Source: JAABVY01 sp964496505 (GTDB lineage Bacteria; Zixibacteria; MSB-5A5; JAABVY01). Taken from it: a stretch of 64,000 bases of DNA. The DNA is taken from the NCBI GenBank assembly GCA_964496505.1, contig CAZBZV010000010.1, positions 9,553 through 73,552 of the forward strand, written 5' to 3'. Shown piece by piece: positions 53,818 to 63,211 of this stretch. Both the position numbers and the translations under genes were made by a program. The number at the start of each line of letters is the position of its first letter. Position 1 is the first letter of the stretch. The notes under the pieces are model-generated. The model worked only from the letters and a program-made list of their open reading frames with translations, ran no database searches and had not been told where the DNA came from.

Positions 53818-54738
53818 CTACCCGAAGAAGAGAAAATCTTCCAGAGGTTTAATATATCCGCTCCAATTATTATCGGCCTTTTCTGCAATTTTATTGATAG
53901 CGTCCAGCTTGCTGTCGATTTCATCCAGGAAATGCAATACATAAGCCTCGCGGGTTTTGGGATGAACCACCGCGCCTTTATCCAGATCGCCGTGATGGGA
54001 CAGGATCAGATGCCTTAGTTTCAACGCCAGCCTTTCGGGAAAATCCTCGATTTCCTTGATCATATCGGCAACTATATGATCGCCGATTGCAAGATGCCCA
54101 ACCAGCCGTCCGGCCTCGGAATAATCGTAAACAATCTCGCCCTCGAATTCGATGGTCTTGCCAATATCATGCAGAAGAGCGCCCGAAACCAGAAGATCTC
54201 GGTCCAGAAAAGGATAATTCTGGCAAATCAAATCGGCTGCACGAGCTAAGGAGAGACTGTGATCGGCAAGTCCTGAAATATAATCATGATGGAATTTCTT
54301 TCCCGCCGGACGTTGCAGCCATTTATCGAATAACTCCTCATCTTCTAAAAATTTCAGAAGCAAGGTCTTCAGATTTGAATCCGTAATAGATTCTGCAATT
54401 TCCAGAAATTCCTCTTTTAGCTTTTCCGGAGATTTAACCGAGGCACGTTTAAGATCGTCGGGCAGATATTCCTCGGCCTCGGCTTTCCTGATTTTCTCGA
54501 TAGTGATCTGCGGCTTATTGCGGTAGCTGTTTACCATACCCTGAACCTTGACCACCTCAGCGCCATCAAGATCCAGCTTGACAGTTTCGGCATCACTCCA
54601 GACCACCGCATCGATATCGCCGCTTCGGTCGCCCAGGACCAGCGCCAGGCGGCTGCCGGATTCGGCAATCTTAATCTCCATCTGCTTCAAAAGGAGGAAT
54701 GCGGTGATCCGTTCACCGAGAATATAATCCTTTATCAT
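53818..54738 (-). CDS. YhaM-type 3'-5' exoribonuclease (OB fold plus HD domain)
   Basis: 306 residues. OB-fold nucleic-acid-binding domain at about 1-100 (LVLGDRSGDIDAVVWSD, VKVQGMVNSYRNKPQITIEKI) and an HD domain with HHDYISGLADHSLSL, LLHDIGKT and ILSHHGDLDKG. Same architecture and size as B. subtilis YhaM. It is the first gene of the minus-strand run toward mreB and diverges from the Lpt gene. Confidence 0.88.
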   Translation of the reverse strand: MIKDYILGERITAFLLLKQMEIKIAESGSRLALVLGDRSGDIDAVVWSDAETVKLDLDGAEVVKVQGMVNSYRNKPQITIEKIRKAEAEEYLPDDLKRASVKSPEKLKEEFLEIAESITDSNLKTLLLKFLEDEELFDKWLQRPAGKKFHHDYISGLADHSLSLARAADLICQNYPFLDRDLLVSGALLHDIGKTIEFEGEIVYDYSEAGRLVGHLAIGDHIVADMIKEIEDFPERLALKLRHLILSHHGDLDKGAVVHPKTREAYVLHFLDEIDSKLDAINKIAEKADNNWSGYIKPLEDFLFFG

Positions 54739-54831
54739 CTATTTTACTCCTGAAACTAATCTAAGGCTCACGGTTTTAAACATCAAGGAAAATAGTTGTC
54801 TGGATTTAACAATCTTCTTAATTTGGCAAGC

Positions 54832-57395
54832 ATGGGAATCTTAAGCCGCTATATACTTCGTGAACATCTCGGCCCATTTATCTTTGCGCTGGTAATAACC
54901 CTGTTTGTTCTAATTATCGATCTGGTTCCAGATATCGTAGAGCTCATAATCGGTAAGAATCTGGATGCGCTCACTGTGCTGTGGGTGTTTCTTCTGAATC
55001 TGGCCTGGATGCTTGCGCTGGCGGTCCCGATGGCCTGCCTGATCGCCACGCTCATGGCCTTTGGGCGCTTGAGCTCAGACATGGAAGTTCTGGCAATACG
55101 CACCTCCGGAATCAACATCCTCAGGATTATAGCTCCGGTGCTGATTGCCAGCGCAATATTGGGCGGCGGGCTGGTTTGGTTTAATAATGAGGTACTGCCC
55201 GATGCCAATCATAAAGCACGGGTACTGATGGGCGATATACGAATTATGCGTCCAACTCTCTCGATTCAGAGCAATGTTTTCATCACCGATATCCCCGGCT
55301 ATTTCATTCTTCTTGGCGATATCGATCATGAGACCTCACGCATAAAGGATGCCCTGATATACGACCAGAGATATTCAAATATACGCAGGACTATCACCGC
55401 TGACCGGGGCTATCTGGAATATCTGGAGGGCGGTCAGGTATTGTCTTTCGAGCTTGAGGACGGCGAAATTTATGAATCGGATAAAAGCGATCCGACACGC
55501 TATAAACGCGTGCTTTTTAAAAAACAGGTTTTCAATATCCGCGATGTCAGCCGTGAACTGCGCAAGACCTCATCCTCGCATCGAGGCGACCGTGAAATGT
55601 CTACCGCCGAGATGCTGGCCGAAACGGATGATTTGAAGNNNNNNNNNNACAGGAGATCGATAAGCTGATTTTAAGCCATAAAGATCCTAACAGGGTTTTG
55701 CGTGGAGAGACCAAGACGATGCGTGAGGATAAAATCGATGAAGCGGATATCATGAAGGTCAGCTATGTCATAGACGCACTGACCAATATGCGCAACACAA
55801 TGAATATCCTCAAAAACAATTTCCGTAAAATCAACCAGGTACAGAAATCGATCAATGTCTATCTTCTGGAGGTTCACAAAAAATTCTCGATTCCGGCCGC
55901 ATGTGTGGTTTTCGTGCTGATTGGCGCGCCTTTGGGCATGCTCTCCCGGCGGGGTGGTATGGGAACTGCAATTGGTATATCGGTAGGACTGTTTATAGTC
56001 TACTGGGCCTTCCTGATAGGCGGAGAGGAATTGTCTGACCGGGGGATTACCTCGCCGGTGATGTCGATGTGGGCGCCTAATATTCTGATCGGGGCAATAG
56101 GACTTTTGCTGCTATATCAGCTTATCACGGAAAGGTCGATATTCCAGATAATCTCCAAAATCCGCAATTCAAAAGCGGGCGCAAAAGTCATGGATTGGCT
56201 GGAAAGGCTCTCAAAACTGATGAAGGGTGAACTGGAGAAGAAAGAGGTTAAACCGAAAAGCAAAGCGGCCTGGCGTAAGACTTTCCGGCCGATCAAAATT
56301 CTGGACAGCTACCTTCTGGGAAAATTCATAAAGGCGGTAATCCTCTCACTGATAATATTCATCATCATAATGCATCTGGTGCATTTGATCGAGCACCTGG
56401 ATACATATATCGATAAACATGCAAGCATTACAGATATTCTAAAATTCTACATGTATACCACGCCTTTCATAGTCGTTCTGACAATTCCCATAGCTACACT
56501 CCTGGGCGCGATCTTCACTGTCGGACTTATGGCGCGCAAAAACGAGCTTCTGGCTATCAAGGCTTCCGGCGTATCGTTGTGGCGCATCGCTATGCCGCTT
56601 TTGATTGCAGGTTTGATTTTATCGGTCTGTGTTTTTATCGCCTCTGAGAAGATTCTGCCCTATACCAATCAGAAAAAGCAGGAGATTCGTTACGGAAAGA
56701 TCGAAAAGCAACCCCAGTACCGTGAGGAATACTACACCAATTTCCATCGTCGCGGAGATTACGGGCGCATCTTTAACTTCAAGCTGTATAATCCCAAACA
56801 GATTCTGGGAAAGGATGTGCAGATACATACATACAGCGACAACCGCCTGATGCGGCTGATAGAGGCCAAAGAGTTTTCATGGCAGGATTCTGTCTGGATT
56901 GCAGTCAACGGCACGCAGACAATATTCTCGGCGGCCGATCTGCCCGAAAAGCGGGATTCTATTATCGAGTTCGATACGCTTTACCTCAGCCATTTTACAG
57001 AAATGCCGGAGCGTTTCACCCGACGCCATATAGATCCTCGCGATTTCGGCTACGATCAGACTATCAGCGACTTGAAAGAGGAGATAGAGATTCGGGAGAA
57101 AAATGGCATCTCTGCTACCCCGGAAAAGGTCTATCTGCGCTTTAAATATTCCATTCCGCTAACGAGCTTTATAATCATTCTGATTGCTGTACCGCTTGCG
57201 GCCGACCCCAAACGAGGATCGCCCGCTATCGGCTTTGCATTTGCAATCGGAATATCCTTTACCTACATGATCCTGTTCGAGGTATTCCGAACCCTTGGAA
57301 CTTCCGGCAAATTGTCGCCACAGGTTTCGGCCTGGTCGGTTAATTTGCTCTTCCTGCTGGTGGGACTGATTATGATGTTCAAAGCCCGCAAATAG
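54832..57395 (+). CDS. LptF-LptG fused lipopolysaccharide-export permease (interrupted by assembly gap)
   Basis: Two open stretches flank 10 N at 55639-55648. The first encodes an LptF N-terminal half (MGILSRYILREHLGPF, four TM segments, jellyroll). Downstream, the frame from 55650 reads QEIDKLILSHKDPNRVL and continues through the LptF C-terminal TM bundle (IPAACVVFVLIGAPLGMLSRR), a ~50-residue basic linker, and then a whole second permease (ILDSYLLGKFIKAV..., TFIVVL, jellyroll, IPLTSFIIILIAVPLAA) with no stop. The frame change at the N run is explained by unknown gap length. The product would be about 855 residues and span both permeases of LptB2FG. A TTG at 54796 with AAGGA upstream is an alternative start. 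Confidence 0.82.
55639..55648. other. Assembly gap (10 N)
   Basis: The only ambiguous bases in the window. The reading frame differs by one on the two sides, so the true gap length is not 10 modulo 3, or its length is nominal. Confidence 0.99.
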
Positions 57396-57418
57396 AAAAG
57401 GCCATGCTTAACATGGCC
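57396..57418. terminator. Bidirectional terminator-like hairpin between the Lpt gene and ahcY
   Basis: GGCCATG-CTTAA-CATGGCC begins 5 bp after the Lpt stop. On the minus strand it is followed by TTTT, so it could also end the ahcY transcript; on the plus strand the T tract is poor. Confidence 0.55.
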
Positions 57419-57449
57419 TATAGTATTTAAGAGATATTTTCAAGAGAAT

Positions 57450-57523
57450 GTCATTCTGAGCGCAGCGAAGAATCTACTTGAATCGAGAGAGATTCTTCGG
57501 TTACTCCGTTCCCTCAGAATGAC
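57450..57523. repeat. MITE-like dispersed repeat, copy 2
   Basis: 74 bp with the same perfect 11-bp terminal inverted repeat GTCATTCTGAG/CTCAGAATGAC and internal GAAGAATCT/AGATTCTTC as the copy at 32425, but a shorter right arm. It lies between convergent genes. Confidence 0.75.
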
Positions 57524-57541
57524 TGTAAAAAACCGTTCGGT

Positions 57542-58798
57542 TTAAGTCCCTTCCTGCCAGGAGGCCAGGTATTCTTTCTGGCGTGCGGTCAGTTTGTCAA
57601 TCGAGGTCGCCATAGACTTCAGCTTCAGCTGCGCTATGCGGGCATCGATTTTCTCCGGCACCGTATAGACCTTGTTCTCCATACCCGAGGCTTTGTTGAC
57701 AAGATATTCGGCCGCCAGAGACTGATTGGCGAAGGACATATCCATGACCATGGCGGGATGCCCCTCGGCACATGACAGATTTACCAAACGGCCTTCGGCC
57801 AGAACGATAATCCGTTTGCCCTTTTTCAGGCTGTATTCATTAACAAGAGGACGAACCTCGCGCACATTTTTCGAAATCTTCCTCAAGCCGTCAAGATCAA
57901 GCTCGACATTGAAGTGTCCGGAGTTGCAAACAATCGCGCCATCCTTCATCTTCTCGAAATGCTCAGGTCTGATCACCGAGATATTGCCGGTAACAGTGAT
58001 AAAGATATCACCTATCCTGGCCGCTTTCGACATGGGCATGACGTTGAAGCCGTCCATAACTGCCTCGATACCCTTGAGCGGATCGACCTCGGTCACGATA
58101 ACATTAGCGCCCATACCCTTGGCGCGGTTAGCCAGACCGCGTCCGCACCAGCCATATCCGGCCACAACAACGGTCGAACCGGCTATGAGATAATTCGTGG
58201 CGCGCAGGATACCGTCAAGCGTGGACTGCCCGGTGCCGTAACGGTTGTCGAAGAAATGCTTGGTTTTGGAGTCGTTGACAGCTATTACCGGATACTCAAG
58301 TTTGCCGTCGCGAACCATGCTGCGCAGGCGTATCACGCCGGTGGTGGTTTCCTCAGTACCGCCGATGACATCCTTGAGATACTTGCGCTCATCTTTATGC
58401 AATGTCGAAACCAGATCGCAGCCGTCATCCATAGTCATATTCAGTCCGGGACGAAGGCAGGATTTGATATGCTTGTAATATGTCTTATTGTCAGCGCCGT
58501 TGATCGCGAATACTGCGATTTTATGATGTTTGACCAGTGAGGCCGCCACCTCGTCCTGGGTCGAGAGCGGATTGGAGGCACACAGATAAACTTCGGCTCC
58601 GCCGGCCTTTAGAGTTTTGGCCAGATTCGCTGTTTCGCTGGTGACATGCAAACAGGCCGCAACTTTTACACCCTTAAGCGGCTTTTCCCGTTTGAAGCGC
58701 TTCTCGATTAAATCCAGGACCGGCATAAATTTCGCCGCCCATTCTATTTTTTTCTTGCCGGCATCAGCCAGGCTGAGAGACTTGATATCGTATTTCAT
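57542..58798 (-). CDS. ahcY: S-adenosylhomocysteinase
   Basis: 418 residues, the shorter form lacking the ~40-residue insert of many bacterial enzymes. HVTSETANLAKTLKAGGAEV, TMDDGCDLVS and the NAD-binding GYGWCGRGLANRAKGMGANVIVTEVDP are present, with a C-terminal Lys/Tyr-type end (ARQKEYLASWQEGT). Splits S-adenosylhomocysteine to adenosine and homocysteine. It lies 11 bp after metK, joining the two ends of the methyl cycle. Confidence 0.95.
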   Translation of the reverse strand: MKYDIKSLSLADAGKKKIEWAAKFMPVLDLIEKRFKREKPLKGVKVAACLHVTSETANLAKTLKAGGAEVYLCASNPLSTQDEVAASLVKHHKIAVFAINGADNKTYYKHIKSCLRPGLNMTMDDGCDLVSTLHKDERKYLKDVIGGTEETTTGVIRLRSMVRDGKLEYPVIAVNDSKTKHFFDNRYGTGQSTLDGILRATNYLIAGSTVVVAGYGWCGRGLANRAKGMGANVIVTEVDPLKGIEAVMDGFNVMPMSKAARIGDIFITVTGNISVIRPEHFEKMKDGAIVCNSGHFNVELDLDGLRKISKNVREVRPLVNEYSLKKGKRIIVLAEGRLVNLSCAEGHPAMVMDMSFANQSLAAEYLVNKASGMENKVYTVPEKIDARIAQLKLKSMATSIDKLTARQKEYLASWQEGT

Positions 58799-58809
58799 GA
58801 GGCTCCTTC

Positions 58810-59973
58810 CTAAACTTCCCTGGCCAGATCGGCCGCTTTATCAGTCTTTTCCCAGGTGAACTCATCCCCGTTGCGTCCAAAATGCCCATAGGCCGCCGTT
58901 TTCTTGAAAATCGGCCGGCGCAGGTTCAACTGCTCGATCATGCCTGCGGGAGTCAGATCAAAATGCTTACGGACAATCTCTTCAATCTTGCTTGCTGGCA
59001 CCTTTGAGAGGGGATCGGTAAATATATTTATCGATACCGGTTCGGCTTTGCCGATAACATAGGCAAGCTGAATCGTACATTTCTCGGCTATTTCGGCCGC
59101 CACCAGGTTTTTGGCAACATAACGCGCCATATAAGCCGCTGAACGGTCTACCTTGGTGGGATCCTTGCCGGAAAAAGCCCCGCCGCCATGAGCGGCCATG
59201 CCGCCGTATGTATCGACCATAATCTTGCGGCCGGTCATACCGGTATCCGACTGAGGCCCGCCGATTACGAATTTCCCGGTCTGATTGACATAGAATTTTG
59301 TATCATCATCAAGAAGACCCTCCGGAACAACCTGCCTGATAATCTTATCGATCATCTCATTGCGGGCATCATCGGTAATCGCAGTGCCGACATAATCCAA
59401 AATCTCCTCGGTATGCTGACAGGCCAGAACCACCGTATGCACTCTCTTAGGCTTGCCGTCTTCGTACTCAACTGTCACCTGCGACTTGCCGTCCGGACCC
59501 AAATAAGGCAGTTCGCCGGATTTTCTGACATCCGCCATACGTTTGGTGAGTTTATGTGCGAGTATAATAGGCATCGGCATAAGCTCATCGGTCTCATGGC
59601 TGGCATATCCGGTCATGAGCCCCTGATCGCCCGCGCCGCCGGTATCCACACCCTGGGCAATATCAGGCGACTGCTTGCCGATGCAATTCAAGAGGGCTAC
59701 GGTATTATAGTGAAATCCAAAATCCGGATTGACATATCCGATGTCCCTTATTACCTGGCGCACCAGATTAGGCAGATCGACATAACCGGTTGTGGTAATT
59801 TCACCACCCACCAGAACCAGACCCACTGTTACAAAGGCCTCGCAGGCCACCCGGCCGTTTATATCCTGACGGAGAACGTCATCCAGTACAGCATCAGAGA
59901 TCTGGTCGCAGATTTTGTCGGGATGTCCTTCGGTAACGGACTCGGACGAGAAGAGGTAAGTTTTATCCCCCAT
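58810..59973 (-). CDS. metK: S-adenosylmethionine synthetase
   Basis: 387 residues. ESVTEGHPDKICDQISDAVLD, GAGDQGLMTGYA and GGGAFSGKDPTKVDRSAAYMARYVAKN are the family signatures. Makes SAM from ATP and methionine. The 55-bp upstream spacer is too short for a SAM riboswitch; GAAGGAGAAAG provides the ribosome-binding site. Confidence 0.96.
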   Translation of the reverse strand: MGDKTYLFSSESVTEGHPDKICDQISDAVLDDVLRQDINGRVACEAFVTVGLVLVGGEITTTGYVDLPNLVRQVIRDIGYVNPDFGFHYNTVALLNCIGKQSPDIAQGVDTGGAGDQGLMTGYASHETDELMPMPIILAHKLTKRMADVRKSGELPYLGPDGKSQVTVEYEDGKPKRVHTVVLACQHTEEILDYVGTAITDDARNEMIDKIIRQVVPEGLLDDDTKFYVNQTGKFVIGGPQSDTGMTGRKIMVDTYGGMAAHGGGAFSGKDPTKVDRSAAYMARYVAKNLVAAEIAEKCTIQLAYVIGKAEPVSINIFTDPLSKVPASKIEEIVRKHFDLTPAGMIEQLNLRRPIFKKTAAYGHFGRNGDEFTWEKTDKAADLAREV

Positions 59974-60028
59974 GCTTTCTCCTTCTGTATTGAAAAAAAT
60001 TACACTCTGTATTTATAAATCCCCCGGT

Positions 60029-61003
60029 CTATAAATCGACCTGAGAGGAATCACCCACATTCAATTTGCTGAAATGGCCACGAACTTCGACACCATCTCC
60101 TATTAAAGAACCTTCCAACAAGCTATTGCTTATATTGGCATCCACCGAGATTATCGAATCCTTGATTATCGAATTCTTTACCGTTACCCCGGCCGCAATC
60201 GAAGCATACGGTCCGATAACCGAATTTTCGATTTTGGCATCTTTGTCCACGAAGACAGGAGGTATAACCGCTGAGCCGTTGATTTGGGGAGCACACTCTT
60301 TGCAGGCATCCAGCAGATGACGGTTGGTTTCCAGAAGCGTTTCGGATTTGCCGCAGTCGTACCAACCCTCGATCTCGTAAGTAAACATCTCAGCCCCTTT
60401 TTCAAGCATAACTTGAAAAGCATCAGTAACCTGATACTCGTTCTTGGTTTTTATATCGGATTCTATGACTTCGTTTAAGCTCTTTTTCAGAAGCTGAGTA
60501 TCTTTAATATAATAGACACCTACAAGGGCAAGATTTGAGGGCGGGTCAGGCGGCTTTTCCAGAAGCCTGAGTATCCGATTGCCGTCAACCTCGGCCACGC
60601 CGAAGCGGCGGGGATCATCAACCTGCCTGACGCCAAGAAAATTCTTGCCTTTACCGATTATACCGTCCCAGTCCATCTCGACAATTGTATCCCCCAGAAC
60701 AGCCAGGATTTCATCCTCTTCATCTTTATCGAGACCTAAATTGATAGCATGACCAAGTCCCAGGAGCTCCTTCTGTTCAACAAAGCGGGATTTAAAATCA
60801 TAATTCTGGTTTACATAATCGATTATCTTTTCGCCCATGAAGCCGATTACGAATGTTACCTCTTCGAACTCGAGATCCTTGATCGAATCGAGGATATGTC
60901 CGAGAAGCGGCTTACCGGCGACATAAAGCAATGCCTTGGGTGCAGTGTGAGTGTGCGGTCTGAGCCTTGTTCCGATACCGGCTACGGGAATTATTACTTT
61001 CAC
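60029..61003 (-). CDS. Sugar-1-phosphate nucleotidyltransferase with left-handed beta-helix tail
   Basis: 324 residues. VAGIGTRLRPHTHTAPKALL is the nucleotide-binding loop, GDTIVEMDWDG holds a metal Asp, and GWYDCGKSETLLETN is typical of long RmlA-like glucose-1-phosphate thymidylyl/uridylyltransferases. Hexapeptide-type repeats (IENSVIGPYASIAAGVTVKNSII...) fill about 245-310. The sugar cannot be fixed. It is 55 bp upstream of metK, with no obvious functional link. Confidence 0.88.
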   Translation of the reverse strand: MKVIIPVAGIGTRLRPHTHTAPKALLYVAGKPLLGHILDSIKDLEFEEVTFVIGFMGEKIIDYVNQNYDFKSRFVEQKELLGLGHAINLGLDKDEEDEILAVLGDTIVEMDWDGIIGKGKNFLGVRQVDDPRRFGVAEVDGNRILRLLEKPPDPPSNLALVGVYYIKDTQLLKKSLNEVIESDIKTKNEYQVTDAFQVMLEKGAEMFTYEIEGWYDCGKSETLLETNRHLLDACKECAPQINGSAVIPPVFVDKDAKIENSVIGPYASIAAGVTVKNSIIKDSIISVDANISNSLLEGSLIGDGVEVRGHFSKLNVGDSSQVDL

Positions 61004-61084
61004 AATCTCACCCTTTCAGTCATAGAATTTATTAATGATGTATTTTTAAGTAGCTTAATAAAGGAATATTCCGCAAAAAAGCAA

Positions 61085-61732
61085 CTAATTTACGCCAAAT
61101 AGCCTCGGCAACCAGTCGAAAGCCACGAATTTCACCTGCCCGATTAGCAGGGATAATCGAGCCATCACAGTGTAGCCGAAATGTGCTCCGAAGGAGATCA
61201 TTATGAAGACCATCCCCACACGTGCTGTTTTACCCAGTACCCCCTTGTGCTCTTTGGAGAAATAGAAGTATATCAAGGTTGTGATTACGCCCGCAATTAT
61301 TATTATCCCTCCGGGAATTGCTCCCAGAAGCCAGTCTCCGGCCAGCGGATTAATGATCGTGGCCTGAGTCTGGGGAAGAACCAGGCCGTGAAGCTGCTGG
61401 ATTAGAAATATACCGGCGGTATTTCCCATTACGAATGCCAGCGATATTCGAGATAGATATGAGAACCTGTCAAAGAAACGGGTAAACATTAGAATCCCTA
61501 AAATAGCCGGGAAGATTAGTTCCAGCTTGCCATCATTGATAATCGGAAGCGCCAACTGCTGAACAATAACGGTTTGATAAATCAGCCCCACATAATAGCC
61601 CGCAGTCAGCCCTGCGAAGATATGTTCCGCCAGACGATAGAACGGATTGTCCTTATACAAAAACGAGAAGATCGACAAGATAAGAAATCCGGCCACACTC
61701 ATCTCAATCAATCCGGCGCCGGGAGCGTTCAT
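61085..61732 (-). CDS. Uncharacterised multi-pass membrane protein (cluster gene 4)
   Basis: 215 residues from ATG 61732, which overlaps the stop of the upstream gene (ATGA). About six TM segments, e.g. MSVAGFLILSIFSFLY, LIFPAILGILMFTRFF, GGIIIIAGVITTLIYFYF and MVFIMISFGAHFGYTVMA. I do not recognise the family. Its tight coupling to the next three genes suggests one membrane complex. Confidence 0.78.
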   Translation of the reverse strand: MNAPGAGLIEMSVAGFLILSIFSFLYKDNPFYRLAEHIFAGLTAGYYVGLIYQTVIVQQLALPIINDGKLELIFPAILGILMFTRFFDRFSYLSRISLAFVMGNTAGIFLIQQLHGLVLPQTQATIINPLAGDWLLGAIPGGIIIIAGVITTLIYFYFSKEHKGVLGKTARVGMVFIMISFGAHFGYTVMARLSLLIGQVKFVAFDWLPRLFGVN

Positions 61733-62580
61733 ACCTTGCGCCCTCCCAGAAAATATGCTGTGTTGCCAAGCAGTATGAAGAAGATTATCATCAGATGAAC
61801 CATCGACTGCGGCCCCATAAAGAGCGTAGCCATACCCTCGGACCCGATAAGCTTTTCGTATTCGGCCGCCCCGCGCATACCACCCAGAAGACCAACCATC
61901 TGCCGGCTCTGAAGATATGAGTAGAACTTGGGAGCCATCACAGCGGTAACACCGGCTCCCAGAGGTATACCGAATTGACGATTGGCAATAGTCACCCATT
62001 CATCGACAATTCCGTTATCCGAAATTATATAAAGAAATTCGACATCCGAATATTTATCTATATTTTGAGTGATAGGGAAAGAATCCAGCGGCACCCCGCG
62101 AAAGTCGGTGGGATAAATTCCGCGGAATGAGTTGCCCATACCCATGATAACCGCCTTGTAATCCGGCTTATATCCGAGATTCAGATAATGTACGCCGTAC
62201 TTTTTTTCCTCGCCCAACTCCTCGACCGCCCAGTTTTTGGCCATATCGTTCATCACGCGCTCGGTGATACTGGGACCGCCGAGGGGCACTGTGGTCATGC
62301 AGATCAGCTTCATATCCTTGCGCCAGCAATGCTTGATTGCGGCGCGTGACATCGGCTCGACCTCTGCCAGCGTGGAGGGATAATAATCGAAGGTCAGAAG
62401 TATCGTACTTCCGTTGGGAATATTCTCGACCCAGTTATACAGATCGCGGCTTTCCTTGCTGACATAAATTGGCTGAGGAAAACCTACCAGAAACGGAAAA
62501 ATGGTTGCAAGCAGAATTGCCAGGTAGATAATCCTGCGGTCGATTTTGGTCAGTATTTCGGCAATTCTGTAACGGTTCAT
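61729..62580 (-). CDS. Uncharacterised membrane-anchored protein with large outer domain (cluster gene 3)
   Basis: 283 residues from ATG 62580, 1 bp after the upstream stop. One TM near the N-terminus (IIYLAILLATIFPFLVGF) and one at the C-terminus (MVHLMIIFFILLGNTAYFLGG) enclose an alpha/beta domain of ~200 residues with segments such as TILLTFDYYPSTLAEVEPM, KLICMTTVPLGGPS and KAVIMGMGNSFRG. The fold recalls a Rossmann-like sensor or hydrolase, but no motif is certain. Confidence 0.78.
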   Translation of the reverse strand: MNRYRIAEILTKIDRRIIYLAILLATIFPFLVGFPQPIYVSKESRDLYNWVENIPNGSTILLTFDYYPSTLAEVEPMSRAAIKHCWRKDMKLICMTTVPLGGPSITERVMNDMAKNWAVEELGEEKKYGVHYLNLGYKPDYKAVIMGMGNSFRGIYPTDFRGVPLDSFPITQNIDKYSDVEFLYIISDNGIVDEWVTIANRQFGIPLGAGVTAVMAPKFYSYLQSRQMVGLLGGMRGAAEYEKLIGSEGMATLFMGPQSMVHLMIIFFILLGNTAYFLGGRKV

Positions 62581-62581
62581 G

Positions 62582-63211
62582 CTATCTGCCCATGTAGGTT
62601 CTTTCGATTCCCAGGATAATCCGGATCGACATGCTTGCCGCACCCAATGCCGCGCCTATTATAATCCCGCGCTGGACTGCCAGGTTGGGGTAATTCATGA
62701 TCCATTCGGTTATCTCCGGCATGCGGTGATAGATAACCTGTCCAATCGGCACCCGTCCCAGCATTACCAGCATGGCTACGATCAAAAGAATCGTAGCTTC
62801 CAAAGTGCGCGCCCTGAATGCGCGGTAGGCGGCCGATGCTATGAAAAATGCCAGCATAGCGAACATGGAGGACATCATGGGCGCCGACATATTCTGAAAC
62901 AGCCAGTCGTAAACAGTGCCCGCCTCGGTGCCCTGAAATATTCCGAATCCGCCCGAGACAGCCAGGCTGATTAGTAGAATAAGCTTGTAGGGCCAGTCCT
63001 TTTCCAGCTTTCTGACCCGCCTGTAGTTCACGCTGGTAATCGAAACCACGCCCAGAAGAAGGGTGAATCCGCCGACAATCGAAACCCAGACCTGCATATT
63101 GGAACGAAATGTTGTCAGCGTGGGATGGCCGGAGAAAAATGCCGTAATGATAACCATACCGGCAAAGAAGGCCACTATCATCGGAAGACGTTTTCTAAGT
63201 AAATCCTGCAA
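62582..63211 (-). CDS. Uncharacterised multi-pass membrane protein (cluster gene 2)
   Basis: 209 residues with six or seven TM segments (MIVAFFAGMVIITAFF, VWVSIVGGFTLLLGVVSI, LILLISLAVSGGFGIF, MFAMLAFFIASAAYRAF, TILLIVAMLVMLGRVP, GIIIGAALGAASMSIRII). Starts directly after cluster gene 1. No recognised family. Confidence 0.78.
   Translation of the reverse strand: MQDLLRKRLPMIVAFFAGMVIITAFFSGHPTLTTFRSNMQVWVSIVGGFTLLLGVVSITSVNYRRVRKLEKDWPYKLILLISLAVSGGFGIFQGTEAGTVYDWLFQNMSAPMMSSMFAMLAFFIASAAYRAFRARTLEATILLIVAMLVMLGRVPIGQVIYHRMPEITEWIMNYPNLAVQRGIIIGAALGAASMSIRIILGIERTYMGR

Noticed and set aside
59974..60028. Possible SAM or SAH riboswitch before metK-ahcY
   Set aside because: Only 55 bp separate metK from the previous gene and no hairpin set or T tract is present.
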